The notes under the pieces were generated by a model. It saw nothing but the letters and a program-made list of their open reading frames with translations, was not told the DNA's origin and made no database searches. The position numbers and the translations under genes were made by a program. Shown one piece after another: positions 34,641 through 45,712 of a stretch of DNA of 64,000 nucleotides. The number at the start of each line of letters is the position of its first letter. The stretch's first letter is position 1. The stretch covers positions 4,188,501 to 4,252,500 of the forward strand of contig NC_017542.1 in assembly GCF_000237325.1 (NCBI RefSeq), written 5' to 3'. This DNA comes from Paenibacillus polymyxa M1 (GTDB lineage Bacteria; Bacillota; Bacilli; Paenibacillales; Paenibacillaceae).

Positions 34641-34690
34641 ATAAAAAACAGGTGAGAGCAAAGGGATGTCCTTGCTCCACCTGTTTTTTT
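34641..34690 (+). terminator. Terminator of the permease-VanZ operon
   Basis: Stem ACAGGTG/CACCTGT extended by GAGCAA/TTGCTC around a short loop (34648-34684), with A-rich left and T-rich right flanks; may work in both directions for the converging nitroreductase gene. Confidence 0.9.
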
Positions 34691-34732
34691 ATGTTGCTTA
34701 TATTTTATGTTGCGTATAGATGTTAGCTCAAC

Positions 34733-35386
34733 TTATTTCCACTGTGCAATTTGATCAATCGGTAGACGTGTGGACGGATGACCCTCGTTGATTCCTTTAC
34801 CCATCGAAATGAGCATAATAGGGACATAACGGTCTTTGTCCAGACCAAAGGCCTCAGCAATTTGATCCTTTTCATAACCGCCGATAGCGTTAGTGTCGTA
34901 GCCATGAGCGCGTGCGACCAGCATAAGCTGCATGGACACCAATCCACCGTCGATCAGGACCGTTTCTCTGTTCACAACTGGATCAAGGGCAGCAAAATGG
35001 GCTGTTACCTTTTCCTGTTGCATTTCTTTAATGTCTTGAGGCATATAGCCCAGTTCTACAGCTTCTCCGAAGATTTGTTCGAAATTATCAAAGTTGTTCA
35101 GATCCCCAAACACAGCGATCACTGCCGAAGAGGTCTCCACTTGACGTTGGTTGAAACGAGCCAATGGCGCCAGGGTTGCTTTACCTTCTGGGCTATCAAT
35201 AACAAGGAAACGCCAAGGTTGCAGATTAATGGAGGATGGTGCGCGTGTAGCTTCCGTTAGAATCTCTGTCATTTCCTCGCGGCTAATCTTCACGGACGGA
35301 TCGTATACTTTTACCGAACGGCGTCCCAGTGCGATTTCCTTAAAATCATTCGTTTTTACAATATTGGATGTATTCGTATTACTCAT
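34733..35386 (-). CDS. Nitroreductase family protein (NAD(P)H:FMN type)
   Basis: 217 aa from MSNTNTSNI. Motifs: ALGRRSVKVYDPS at the FMN phosphate site, EATRAPSSINLQPWRFLV, and the C-terminal GYDTNAIGGYEKDQIAEAFG and ISMGKG. Resembles YdgI/YodC/MhqN-type enzymes reducing nitro-compounds or quinones. ATG at 35386 with AAGGAG. It lies 50 bp after a MarR-type gene with tandem operator palindromes, implying induction by electrophiles or quinones. Confidence 0.92.
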   Translation of the reverse strand: MSNTNTSNIVKTNDFKEIALGRRSVKVYDPSVKISREEMTEILTEATRAPSSINLQPWRFLVIDSPEGKATLAPLARFNQRQVETSSAVIAVFGDLNNFDNFEQIFGEAVELGYMPQDIKEMQQEKVTAHFAALDPVVNRETVLIDGGLVSMQLMLVARAHGYDTNAIGGYEKDQIAEAFGLDKDRYVPIMLISMGKGINEGHPSTRLPIDQIAQWK

Positions 35387-35436
35387 TCCAATCTCTCCTT
35401 TGTTCCTCTGTGGGTAATCGTAATATGACAATGTTG

Positions 35437-35874
35437 TCAGTCCATACTGGATATATGACTATTCATCACTTGCAGCATATCGGCTAGTTGATTCCGCTGC
35501 GTCTCGTCAAAGCTCTGTAACAGCTGAGCTACAAACTGCGAGCGCTCCTGCTTAAAGATGACAATACGCGCACGTCCATAATCGGTCAGGCTTACCAAAG
35601 TAACCCTGTTGTCCTCTGGCTTCGTGCGTCGTGTGACCATTTCAGTCGCCTCCAGTTGTTTTAAATGGCGCGTTACGGCCGCACCGTCGATGCCAACCTC
35701 TTTTTGCAGCAGCGTTTGGCTAATCTCCTCCACTTGATACAACTTGCACAACAACTGCAATCTGGATGCGCTGATCCCTGCACACCGCTCAAACTTGGAG
35801 CTAATCTGCTTGTTCAGCAGCAGCAGCATATCAAAAATATACTCAGCCTCGGATGGTGTCTGGGTGATATCAAT
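35437..35874 (-). CDS. MarR family regulator, probable ATT start codon
   Basis: 145 aa if started at the ATT at 35872-35874. The winged-helix core is LQKEVGIDGAAVTRHLKQLE and the wing VTRRTKPEDNRVTLVSLT. The first ATG (35829) would cut into helix 1 (DMLLLLNKQISSKFER), which MarR proteins use to dimerise. Upstream codons TPSEAEYIFDM look genuine, no ATG/GTG/TTG exists in frame before them, and AAGGGAGG lies four bases before the ATT. Likely autoregulated and controlling the downstream nitroreductase. Confidence 0.82.
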   Translation of the reverse strand: MDITQTPSEAEYIFDMLLLLNKQISSKFERCAGISASRLQLLCKLYQVEEISQTLLQKEVGIDGAAVTRHLKQLEATEMVTRRTKPEDNRVTLVSLTDYGRARIVIFKQERSQFVAQLLQSFDETQRNQLADMLQVMNSHISSMD

Positions 35875-35903
35875 CTCTCCTCCCTTGCATATCGCTGGCT
35901 TCG

Positions 35904-35941
35904 TGATCTAACCGTTGATCTATCAATCATTGATCTATCAA
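35904..35941 (-). promoter_or_regulatory. Tandem MarR operator palindromes
   Basis: The palindrome TTGATCTATCAA occurs at 35915-35926 and 35930-35941, with a third partial TGATCTA at 35904-35910. They lie 30-67 bp before the marR start, where they would cover the promoter. Confidence 0.75.
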
Positions 35942-36002
35942 GTAATATACAGCCTCTTTAACAATAAATCAAGTCCCTGAGAAAAATAAAGTGCCTCATT
36001 CC

Positions 36003-36048
36003 AAATAAAAGCTGAGCGACTCGCAGGGAGCCGCTCAGCTTTTATTTT
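36003..36048 (-). terminator. Terminator of gdhA
   Basis: Stem AAAGCTGAGCG/CGCTCAGCTTT with a 13-base loop (36008-36042) between A-rich and T-rich flanks, 62 bp after the gdhA stop. Confidence 0.92.
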
Positions 36049-36109
36049 GCTTTTATACGCTAGGTTATTCAATCTTTGTGCAAATAAGATAAGGAATTGT
36101 GGTGCTGAA

Positions 36110-37823
<1,714 letters not shown>

Positions 37824-37864
37824 AAAAAAAGAGGCTAGCGCACAGGGCGCAGCCTCTTTTCCCA
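37824..37864 (-). terminator. Terminator of thrC
   Basis: Stem AAAAAGAGGCT/AGCCTCTTTT (37825-37835 and 37851-37860), 42 bp after the thrC stop. Confidence 0.92.
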
Positions 37865-37905
37865 TCCGTAAGAAGGTAACAACTCACCATTACAGAAATA
37901 TTCTA

Positions 37906-39297
37906 TTACGCATAAAAGGCTTCAAGCTGACGCACAATTTCGGCCTCGTCATGCTCTACCACCTGCTGGTGTTGTGGCTTGGCGAACAATTGTTCAATTT
38001 GCGCCGGGAACTCCTGCTTAATATCCACCAGACGGATCGCCTCATCGAATTTGGCCGGATGTGCTGTTGCAAAGGTCACACAGACTTCGCCTGCGCCATT
38101 ATACGCCTCATACGCGGCAATACCGCAAGCTGTATGCGGATCGAGCAAATAATCGTATTCAGCCTTGTATTTTTTGATCAGCTCCAGACACTGCTCATTC
38201 GAAGCACCAAGCGCTTCAAAATCCTGCTGTACCCGTTTCAAATCCTCTGCCCCGATCACAATCCGTCCCTCGGTTTTGAGCTTATTCATGTATTCAGATA
38301 CCTTGGCTGCATCCTCTCCGAGGAAGTAGTACAGGTATCTTTCGAAATTGCTCGCCACTTGAATGTCCATCGAAGGACTGTATGTGCTTTTGAAGTCTCC
38401 TGGCTTATATTCGCCTGTCTTCACGAAGCGCTCCAAAATATTATTTTCGTTCGTGGCAATGATCAGCTTATGGATTGGCAGACCCATTTTCTTTGCGAGA
38501 AAGCCGGAAAAGATATTGCCAAAGTTGCCGGAAGGCACGCTGACATTGATCTTCTTTGCACCCGATGACTCCTGCGCCCGGAAATAAGCATAGAAGTAAT
38601 ATACCGTCTGCGCCAAAATACGCACAAAGTTAATCGAGTTAATCGCCCGCAGATGATGTTTGGCTTTGAAGTCCAAATCGGCAAACAGGTCCTTAATCAC
38701 TTTTTGACAATCGTCAAAGTTCCCTTTTACAGATAGATTCAGCACGTTCTCATCGTCTACCGTCGTCATTTGCAGTTCTTGTACCTTGCTCACCTTTTGG
38801 TGTGGGTGCAAAATACAGATTTTGATGCCTTCCTTACCTCGTACGCCCTGAATGGCTGCCGCCCCGGTATCGCCTGAGGTTGCACCCAAAATGTGAATGA
38901 TTTCATTCTGCTTTTTGGACACGTAGGAATAAAATTCACCCATAAATTGCAGCGCCACATCCTTGAACGCGAACGTAGGTCCATGGAACAGCTCCAAAAT
39001 AGACAGGGAATCGTTGATCTTCTTCACTGGCGTAACTTCCGGATGACGGAAGCTCGCATAGCTGCGCTCCACCAGTTGTTCCAAATCTTCACGAGGAATC
39101 TCATCATTGATATACAGCGCAAAAACTTCCAGCAGCAGCTCTCTGTAGCTCAATGTAGCCCATTGCTCCAGCGTAGCTCCCGACACGGTCGGAATCTGCT
39201 CCGGTACCATCAGACCTCCATCGTCAGCTAACCCCATGAGCACGGTATCAATAAATCCCTTGGCTTCTACTCGACCTCTAGTGCTTATATATCTCAT
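37906..39297 (-). CDS. thrC: Threonine synthase, long form
   Basis: PLP enzyme converting O-phospho-homoserine to threonine (463 aa). N-terminus MRYISTRGRVEAKGFIDTV; the PLP lysine lies in FHGPTFAFKDVALQF; GATSGDTGAAA binds phosphate; SVPSGNFGNIFSG follows. This is the ~460-residue class common in proteobacteria, not the short ~350-residue ThrC of B. subtilis. Start at 39297 with GGGGGA five bases upstream. Monocistronic. Confidence 0.95.
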   Translation of the reverse strand: MRYISTRGRVEAKGFIDTVLMGLADDGGLMVPEQIPTVSGATLEQWATLSYRELLLEVFALYINDEIPREDLEQLVERSYASFRHPEVTPVKKINDSLSILELFHGPTFAFKDVALQFMGEFYSYVSKKQNEIIHILGATSGDTGAAAIQGVRGKEGIKICILHPHQKVSKVQELQMTTVDDENVLNLSVKGNFDDCQKVIKDLFADLDFKAKHHLRAINSINFVRILAQTVYYFYAYFRAQESSGAKKINVSVPSGNFGNIFSGFLAKKMGLPIHKLIIATNENNILERFVKTGEYKPGDFKSTYSPSMDIQVASNFERYLYYFLGEDAAKVSEYMNKLKTEGRIVIGAEDLKRVQQDFEALGASNEQCLELIKKYKAEYDYLLDPHTACGIAAYEAYNGAGEVCVTFATAHPAKFDEAIRLVDIKQEFPAQIEQLFAKPQHQQVVEHDEAEIVRQLEAFYA

Positions 39298-39512
39298 ATA
39301 CATCCCCCAATAAAAATTCAATTCGAACCTTTTTTCGAATATATTATTGTCTATAATACCCTGTCGCGGTGCTGTAACCAAGCCTTTTTTTCATATTTCA
39401 AAGACTTTCTCCTACTTTACCATACCCTGATGCATCAGGCATCTGTAATCACCAGGCAATCGGAACGTCAGAAACAGGACGTGAGTCTGAAAAAAGAAGG
39501 CTGCTCCAGCCA

Positions 39513-40856
39513 TTACGAGCCTGAAATCGAGAGTGCAGCCAGCTTGAGCGAAGGAGAAGTGCAGCTTCCCGTAAAACGCAAATCGTTGCCAACTTCCTCT
39601 ACCTGCTGTAGTACGTCAAAGAAGTTACCTGATACCGTAATCTGATTGACCGCTCTGACCACTTGCCCTCGCTCAATCCAGTAGCCCAGACAAGCCAGCG
39701 AAAAATTACCGGACGCCGTATTCGTACCCGCATGCAGCCCTTGCAGCTCGACAATCATCAACCCGCGATCCGTCTTGCGAATCATGTCCTCCAACGTAGA
39801 CGTGCCTGGAGCCACGTACAGATTATGATACGACACCCCAATTTTACCGTTATAGCTGCCTTTGGAAGCATGAGACGTACTCTGCACCCCAGCCTTGCGG
39901 GCTGTCTTGCGGTTATGGAAATACGTCCGTAGTTCGCCATCCTTGATAATCTCATTGCGGCGTGTCGCACTGCCTTCAGCATCAAACGTACTGCCTGCCG
40001 GAACATTCTCCATCAGCGGATCATCAATCAGTGTGATATGTTGGCTTGCCACCTTTTGTCCCAGTTTCCCAGCCAAGCGTGAAAAGCCTTTATCCACCGA
40101 CTCCGCAGAAAATACCGACGTATACGCAGCCAGCAATTGCGCTGCTGCATCATGACGGAAAATGACCGGATAGTTATCCGATTGGATCGTGCGCGCCCCC
40201 AGCTTGGAAACAGCCTCTTTCACAGCTTTATGCGCCACATCCGCAATATCGATCTCCTCCACGCTCCGCAGCGAATAATCATGCCAGCCCCCGGTAACAG
40301 TCTCGCCATGTTCTGCTGCAATCACATACACATAAGCGGTCGCCAGACTTTTGCGACGATGGCAGTGTAGCCCTTTGGTATTCACAATCAGGACCTCATT
40401 CTCACGAATGCTGACCGAGCAATGCCGAGCCATCACAATCCGTGGGTCTGCGGCAAGCGCTGTACGCTCCATTTCCAGCGCCGCTTCGATCAGAATCTCA
40501 GGAACTGTGTCAGCAAGCGTAGAGGCATAAGCAGGCTGCTCAGGGTAGCTCTCAGAGCCTGCAAACAGCTCATCCTGATCCTCGCTCTCCAATATATCCG
40601 CGTTGCTGCGAGCTTCTTCCAATAAGAAGTCGATCACATCCGGTTCCAGCTTCTCCGTAGAGGCATAGCCCATTTTCCCGTTAATGACACCACGGAAGGA
40701 AAGTCCGCCATTCTCAACGATGGTATATTGGTCAATCTCTCCCTTCAGCACCTTTACCGAGGTAGAACGTCCATTTACATAGTAGATTTCCATATCCGCA
40801 TAGCCCATTTCCCGGCCTTTGCCGAACAATGCCTCCTGAAATTGCTGAATATTCAT
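39513..40856 (-). CDS. pmbA: TldE/PmbA-like metalloprotease subunit
   Basis: 447 aa. Partner of TldD in a heterodimeric zinc protease that degrades or matures unstructured peptides. Family signatures: MEIYYVNGRSTSVKVLKGEID near the start (split), YPVIFRHDAAAQLLAAYTS, and the C-terminal NFSLACLGYWIERGQV and ITVSGNFFDVL. It lacks the HExxxH metal site, as expected for the TldE role. Follows tldD by 3 bp. Confidence 0.92.
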   Translation of the reverse strand: MNIQQFQEALFGKGREMGYADMEIYYVNGRSTSVKVLKGEIDQYTIVENGGLSFRGVINGKMGYASTEKLEPDVIDFLLEEARSNADILESEDQDELFAGSESYPEQPAYASTLADTVPEILIEAALEMERTALAADPRIVMARHCSVSIRENEVLIVNTKGLHCHRRKSLATAYVYVIAAEHGETVTGGWHDYSLRSVEEIDIADVAHKAVKEAVSKLGARTIQSDNYPVIFRHDAAAQLLAAYTSVFSAESVDKGFSRLAGKLGQKVASQHITLIDDPLMENVPAGSTFDAEGSATRRNEIIKDGELRTYFHNRKTARKAGVQSTSHASKGSYNGKIGVSYHNLYVAPGTSTLEDMIRKTDRGLMIVELQGLHAGTNTASGNFSLACLGYWIERGQVVRAVNQITVSGNFFDVLQQVEEVGNDLRFTGSCTSPSLKLAALSISGS

Positions 40857-40859
40857 CGC

Positions 40860-42254
40860 CTATTCCCCTTTCCGTCCACCGACGGTCATCTCGGATACAC
40901 GAATCGTCGGTTGTCCACAGTTCACCGGAAGACTTCCACTAACCGAGCCGCACATGCCCTGACCATGATCCAGATTGTTGCCGACCATATCAATATTTTG
41001 CAGGGTTTCAATCCCTTTGCCGATCAGCGTTGCGCCTTTGACCGGCTCGGCAATTTTGCCGTTGCGAATCATGTAAGCCTCTTCGACTGCAAAATTGAAG
41101 TCGCTCGTCGAAGTATTCACCGAACCGCCGCCCAGCGATTTGGCATAGATTCCGTACTCCGTATTCGCAATGATCTCTTCACGGGTCGAATCCCCGTTCG
41201 CAATAAACGTATTGTTCATACGGGATGCAGGCGCGAATTTATAGGACTGTCTTCGTCCCGATCCTGTCGCAGGTACACCCATCTGGCGCGAGCCCATGCG
41301 GTCGATCAGATATCCTTTTAAAATACCGTTCTCGATCAGTACGTTGCGCTGTGTTGGCGCCCCTTCGTCATCGATATTGAGCGAACCCCATGCATTCGGA
41401 ATCGTTCCATCATCTATAGCTGTAACGAGCGGTGAAGCCACCTGCTGCCCGATTTTATTCGCAAACACGGAAGTTCCATGCGCCACCGCTGTAGATTCCA
41501 GCCCGTGTCCACACGCCTCGTGAAAAAGGACGCCGCCGAAGCCATTCTCAATCACGACAGGCAGTCTACCACTAGGAGCATATCCCGCTTTGACCATCGT
41601 GGACGCAATCCGAGCGGCGTGTCTGGCATTTTCTTCGATATTCAGATTCTCCAGAAATTCAGTCCCAGCATACACTCCCGGCCCACGGAACCCGGACTGT
41701 CTATGCTCCCCATCAGTCGCAATCGCGCTTATTCTCATGCGTGTATACGTACGGGTATCCTCCACCAGTAGCCCGTTGCTATTGGCGATTAAGACGTTCT
41801 GGATCGAGTTGCTAATCCCAACAGAGGTTTGCGTGATGGAAGGATCGTATTGGCTTGCCGCCTCATGCGCCCGTCTCATCATGTCGATCTTGGCGCGTTT
41901 CTGCAAACCGTCAGGAATGATCGCAATCGGATGTTGGTTAGGAATCGCATGAGGATGGAGTGTAATGGTGTGTGTACCTGGTGCTCCACCGCCGCGAATA
42001 GCCTTGGCGGCCGATTTGGCCAGTCGGATCAGGCTCTGTTCGCTCATATCGCTGGTGTACGCATACACCGAAAAATGCTCCTTCATAATCCGAATGCCAA
42101 TCCCAAAATCTCGGCCTGACAGCGCCGTATCCACGATGCCTCCAGTCATGCCCAGTTGCCCATTGGTGCGGTCCTCGACAAACACCTCTGCAAAATCCCC
42201 GCCCGTCTCCAGCGCGGCTTGCAGCATATCCTGAATCTGTGTTGGATGTATCAT
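40860..42254 (-). CDS. tldD: TldD metalloprotease subunit
   Basis: 464 aa. The zinc motif HEACGH lies in GVLFHEACGHGLESTA near the middle; other TldD features are EDTRTYTRMRISAIATD, GKGIETLQNIDMVGN and CGSVSGSLPVNCGQP. With TldE it processes ribosomally made peptides such as microcin B17 and removes unfolded chains. ATG at 42254 with GAGGAGG; the earlier in-frame ATG at 42278 lacks a site. Both subunits are of similar size to E. coli's. No peptide precursor gene is adjacent. Confidence 0.93.
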   Translation of the reverse strand: MIHPTQIQDMLQAALETGGDFAEVFVEDRTNGQLGMTGGIVDTALSGRDFGIGIRIMKEHFSVYAYTSDMSEQSLIRLAKSAAKAIRGGGAPGTHTITLHPHAIPNQHPIAIIPDGLQKRAKIDMMRRAHEAASQYDPSITQTSVGISNSIQNVLIANSNGLLVEDTRTYTRMRISAIATDGEHRQSGFRGPGVYAGTEFLENLNIEENARHAARIASTMVKAGYAPSGRLPVVIENGFGGVLFHEACGHGLESTAVAHGTSVFANKIGQQVASPLVTAIDDGTIPNAWGSLNIDDEGAPTQRNVLIENGILKGYLIDRMGSRQMGVPATGSGRRQSYKFAPASRMNNTFIANGDSTREEIIANTEYGIYAKSLGGGSVNTSTSDFNFAVEEAYMIRNGKIAEPVKGATLIGKGIETLQNIDMVGNNLDHGQGMCGSVSGSLPVNCGQPTIRVSEMTVGGRKGE

Positions 42255-42429
42255 CACGTTCCTCCTCGTATTTGCCATGTTTCATATTGTACGTTTAAGT
42301 GATCAAGAACATATGCGGGTTCATGTTTATTTCCCATAACTTTACTATACATGATGTGGGAGTGGGTGTAACTATTTGGGCGTAGGGTGATTGCGGGGGA
42401 GTGAAGATTTATGGGCGGGGATGGAGGGA

Positions 42430-42475
42430 TTGAAATGAAAAAACCTGATCAGACCTTGAAAGGTCATGTCAGGTT
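42430..42475 (-). terminator. Terminator downstream of the 101-aa gene
   Basis: Minus strand: AACCTGA...TCAGGTT with inner GACC/GGTC (42442-42475), followed by TTTTTTCATTT. It ends the transcript that includes the coiled-coil gene and the structured element. Confidence 0.8.
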
Positions 42476-42519
42476 AGCTTGAGTTGCTTGATTACTAGTT
42501 GGATTGAGCAAGTACGTGC

Positions 42520-42660
42520 ATGTGAGGCCGATACGTAGACGGATCATTCTTCCGATCGCTGTTGCCCCCAGATTTTTTTGATTATATTTTAGCGGTAAAA
42601 ATCCGGGTTCAAAGGCGAACGCTCCGCTTCTTCAGAACGATTCCGTCCCCTCCGCTGCTA
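42520..42660 (-). ncRNA. Candidate structured RNA or intergenic repeat
   Basis: Directly after (and touching) the stop codon of the 101-aa gene the minus strand reads a GC-rich segment with AGCGGAG twice, GGAATCGTTC and GGAGCGTTC, then a hairpin CCCGGATTTTT/AAAAATCTGGG (42575-42609 region) whose pairing needs a G-U wobble on this strand only. It continues to CAGCGATCGGAAG. The composition differs sharply from the AT-rich flanks. I have an unverified recollection of similar segments recurring in Paenibacillus intergenic regions. Confidence 0.45.
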
Positions 42661-42963
42661 TGCTTGGGTTTGCTTCATTTTGTTCGCCAAAATACTTTTT
42701 TTCAAACGAACCTTAAACAGTTCTCTTCGTAAATCCAGTTCCATGATATGAAGATGATCGGCCGCTTCTTTGACGGTTGCCATGTGCAGTACACTTGCCT
42801 TTTGAGAAATGATAGCTAGCGCATCCCAAATGAGCTTTGTGCATGTTTTAAGTCTCTCTATGTGTTCGTCTTCCTGCTGTACCAAGCTCTCGTATTCTTT
42901 AGCCGTATTTTCAGATGAGTTTGTATGTTCCATGCTCTTTAGTATCTTAGGTTGGGTATCCAA
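42658..42963 (-). CDS. Small helical protein of unknown function
   Basis: 101 aa, TTG start with AAGGAG. Predicted to be almost fully helical: ENTAKEYESLVQQEDEHIER, then a heptad-like LDLRRELFKVRLKKSILANK. Acidic first half, basic end. No family recognised. Its transcript would run through the structured element and stop at the hairpin near 42442-42475. Confidence 0.72.
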   Translation of the reverse strand: MDTQPKILKSMEHTNSSENTAKEYESLVQQEDEHIERLKTCTKLIWDALAIISQKASVLHMATVKEAADHLHIMELDLRRELFKVRLKKSILANKMKQTQA

Positions 42964-43320
42964 GTTATCATCTCCTTTTACTCAAAGTGTATCAAAGGAT
43001 GATAACGGATATGGTACGTAGATACGTAGCAATTAGAAAATAATAGATAAGGTTATTATGACAATTTAGTGTGCAAGATAAAATAAGACCCTTTGACATT
43101 CCAAGATAAGGATTATATCAAACTTACAAGTTTTAAAAGTACAACTAAATGAATGGATATTTTTTCAATTCAAATCATTAGTCCCGTGAAATAAATTATC
43201 CTTCCTTTCACGCCAAATGGCTGTACCTTAAAAGAAATACCTTCTTCACAAAATGAGCTTCAATTGTAAAAAGAGCTGCCGAAACAGCTCAAGGGATACA
43301 TCATAATCACAAGCATTATT
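42964..43320. other. AT-rich intergenic region
   Basis: 357 bases. A weak hairpin GAGCTG/CAGCTC lies at about 43271-43290 just after the AraC-GyrI stop. Nothing else recognised. Confidence 0.45.
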
Positions 43321-44193
43321 TTACTTTTTTAAGATTCGTATCCATATTTCACTTTTGAAATTCGGTGAGGTTATATCCTTATTCTCATTCCACAAGATTT
43401 CCGGGCCTTCTATTTGTTCATAGTTTGAGGATGGAAACCATTCGGAATAAATACGTCCCCACACATCTTGTAGCGCATCAGGAAATGATCCGATTGCTTC
43501 GAATACTGCCCATGTTGAGGCAGCAACTTTAAGTTGTGTTAGGTTATCCGGACACTCCTTTGTTGTTGCAACGCCAATATAGTGATCAAGCTCCCCTTTT
43601 TCCTCCATTCTACCTTCAGAAAAGTTCGTGGATGCACTAAGCAACCCCATAGGCTCGATATTAGAAATTCTTTTAAGATTATTGATCGTTTCACCATCTA
43701 AACTTTCCCACATCGCAGCAATCTCTGGATTGACTCCGTTGAAAATAATGGGAACTCTTTTTTGGATACCAACGATGCGAAATGCCCCTTTTTCCTCAAT
43801 TCGATAGTTCATTTCACTTCCCCCTTTAATTGATAACTGGAAAGCCATTCGTGGATATGCTTTAAGTGAACGGCCATTAATTCTGGCTTCAGACGGCGTT
43901 AAGCCATGTAAATTTTGAAAAGCTCTTGCAAAAGAATCTGGTGAATTGTACCCGTATTTAATCGCGATATCTATGACCTTTATGTTGCTATCTTTAAGCT
44001 CAAATGCTGCAAGAGTGAGGCGTCTGCGGCGGATGTATTCTGATAACGTAGCACCTGCAAGAAAAGAAAACATCCTTTTAAAATGAAATTCAGAGCAGTA
44101 AGCCAGCCTTGCTACCTCTTTAAAGTCAATTTCGTTAGTCAGGTTTTCTTCAATATACTTGATTGCTTCATTCATGCTCTTAAGCAAATCCAC
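43321..44193 (-). CDS. AraC family regulator with GyrI-like effector domain
   Basis: 290 aa. The N-terminal double [24 protein letters not shown] and [17 protein letters not shown]. The C-terminal domain (from about residue 130, [11 protein letters not shown]) is GyrI-like, with [20 protein letters not shown] and the closing EIWIRILKK; such domains bind small drugs or DNA gyrase inhibitors. GTG start at 44193 with AAGGAGGT seven bases upstream; the in-frame ATG further up is not needed. Confidence 0.9.
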   Translation of the reverse strand: MDLLKSMNEAIKYIEENLTNEIDFKEVARLAYCSEFHFKRMFSFLAGATLSEYIRRRRLTLAAFELKDSNIKVIDIAIKYGYNSPDSFARAFQNLHGLTPSEARINGRSLKAYPRMAFQLSIKGGSEMNYRIEEKGAFRIVGIQKRVPIIFNGVNPEIAAMWESLDGETINNLKRISNIEPMGLLSASTNFSEGRMEEKGELDHYIGVATTKECPDNLTQLKVAASTWAVFEAIGSFPDALQDVWGRIYSEWFPSSNYEQIEGPEILWNENKDITSPNFKSEIWIRILKK

Positions 44194-44380
44194 TATATGA
44201 CCTCCTTCATCAATAGAATAACAGTAGTTGAATGTATCCATCCGATAATTCCTGCACGATTATGTAGGGTCTATTCTTATTCATAAATTTAGTGCGAAAA
44301 CATATATAACAGAGCCTATTCACCATATGTATCAGTTTAACTTTCAAAATTTTCCTCGTAAAAAAACTTGATATCCTTAA

Positions 44381-44503
44381 TTACATTTGAATCAGCATGT
44401 AGCCGATGAAACCATTGAGCTTCACATTCTGGCGTTTGAAGTACTTATCAGTAATAGATGGCTGCAAGCCCTTTTCCAGCAAGCGTTTGACTGTCACGGA
44501 ATT
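44381..44503 (-). pseudogene. Orphan C-terminal coding fragment
   Basis: A 40-codon open stretch with protein-like composition, reading SVTVKRLLEKGLQPSITDKY then FKRQNVKLNGFIGYMLIQM and a stop. No start or ribosome site. It looks like the tail of a lost gene, perhaps a methyltransferase or synthetase; family not identified. The rest of 44194-44688 is AT-rich with nothing recognised. Confidence 0.4.
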
Positions 44504-44688
44504 TTAAATCTGAAGTATTTTAATTTGTAATGTAATGGTATTATAGGTAAAATTATGTTTATGTTGTGAGTAAGAAATGTTAGCACAGGGCAATTTCATT
44601 AAGGGGAACCTGTATAGCTAGCCCTCTAAACTGTAATTATTGGAGTAAAATATCTAGTGCAGTATAAATGAATGGAGGGTAATATTAT

Positions 44689-45540
44689 ATGAAGTTGTGT
44701 AAAAGTATTGTTTTATTTTCTTTGGCGGCCTTATTATTGTTTTCGTTAAACATGGGGAACGTAGATGCGAAAGCGACTGTCATTAAGGCACCAGTGATTC
44801 TTAAAATCAACCAATATTACATCTTATACACATCACCTGACGCGCCATACATCGACAAACAACAGCGCTTTATGATTCCATTACGTGCAGTAAGCGAGTT
44901 GCTTGGAGCGACAGTAAATTACGATGTGCCTAAAAAAACAGCCACAATTTCTTGGGATCACAAGAATATAGAAGTTACAATTAACTCTAACAATGTAACG
45001 TATAATGGAAAAAATACAAAAATTGATACTGTACCTGTTCTTAAACAAAAACAAGTTTTTATTCCTGCCAAGGTACTACTTGACGGCTTAAACATTAAGG
45101 GCAGCTGGGAGGATCAATTGTTAACGATTAAAGATAATAAATTCAAAAAAAGTAAAGTGATTTCCTATTTAGAGGGCGGCTACGATCCAAATACAATCCC
45201 CTTAAGCACGGACATAGATACCAATAAAATTCGCCCGCTATCTTATGAGCTAACCTTACCGGGAGATGGTAGCAGTTCAAAAATGGCAACATTATCTATA
45301 ACCGCTCGAAATATATCTGGTAAGGATTTGAAATTAGGTAGCGAAGACCTTCGGCCCACTTTCATTACAGATATAAGCTACCAATACGATAAGCAGGATA
45401 GAGATCGACCTGCAGTGCAAGCAGGAGCAACTTTTACGCGTACCTGGAACAAAATAGATCTTTCGTCTACAAGTTCTTCCAACAATTTTCAATCCAACCC
45501 TCTTAAATATATTGTAGCTATCGGGAATACCAAAGATTAA
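44689..45540 (+). CDS. Secreted protein with copper amine oxidase N-terminal-like domain (paralog 1)
   Basis: 283 aa. Signal peptide to about residue 27 (GNVDAKA). Then a Cu_amine_oxidN1 stalk domain: RFMIPLRAVSELLGATVNYD, ATISWDHKNIEVTI, VFIPAKVLLDGLNIKGSWED. A beta-rich C-terminal domain has STDIDTNKIRPLSYELTL and ends KYIVAIGNTKD. Despite the domain name there is no amine oxidase catalysis; these stalks are common in Paenibacillus surface proteins. Paralog of the gene at 60689-61561. GGAGGG precedes the ATG. Confidence 0.85.
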   Translation: MKLCKSIVLFSLAALLLFSLNMGNVDAKATVIKAPVILKINQYYILYTSPDAPYIDKQQRFMIPLRAVSELLGATVNYDVPKKTATISWDHKNIEVTINSNNVTYNGKNTKIDTVPVLKQKQVFIPAKVLLDGLNIKGSWEDQLLTIKDNKFKKSKVISYLEGGYDPNTIPLSTDIDTNKIRPLSYELTLPGDGSSSKMATLSITARNISGKDLKLGSEDLRPTFITDISYQYDKQDRDRPAVQAGATFTRTWNKIDLSSTSSSNNFQSNPLKYIVAIGNTKD

Positions 45541-45674
45541 ATCAGGGGATCTAGAAGACCCTAGACATGTTTAGAACTATAGGAACATCAATTTCCAATA
45601 ACTTCTCAAGCAAGGCATGCTGATATATTAAAATAAACGATTTTAAATCTATATAAAGGATTATTTAAGCAAAA

Positions 45675-45700
45675 GCGCCCATACTTTACTGGGCGCTACT
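45675..45700 (+). terminator. Terminator-like hairpin after paralog 1
   Basis: 7 bp stem GCGCCCA/TGGGCGC (45675-45681 and 45690-45696) preceded by AAAA; the T-run is weak. Confidence 0.6.
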
Positions 45701-45712
45701 TGTAGCCCTCTT

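Noticed and set aside
37951..38568. 205-codon plus-strand frame inside thrC
   Set aside because: Lies wholly inside thrC on the opposite strand, with no ribosome site or recognisable domain.
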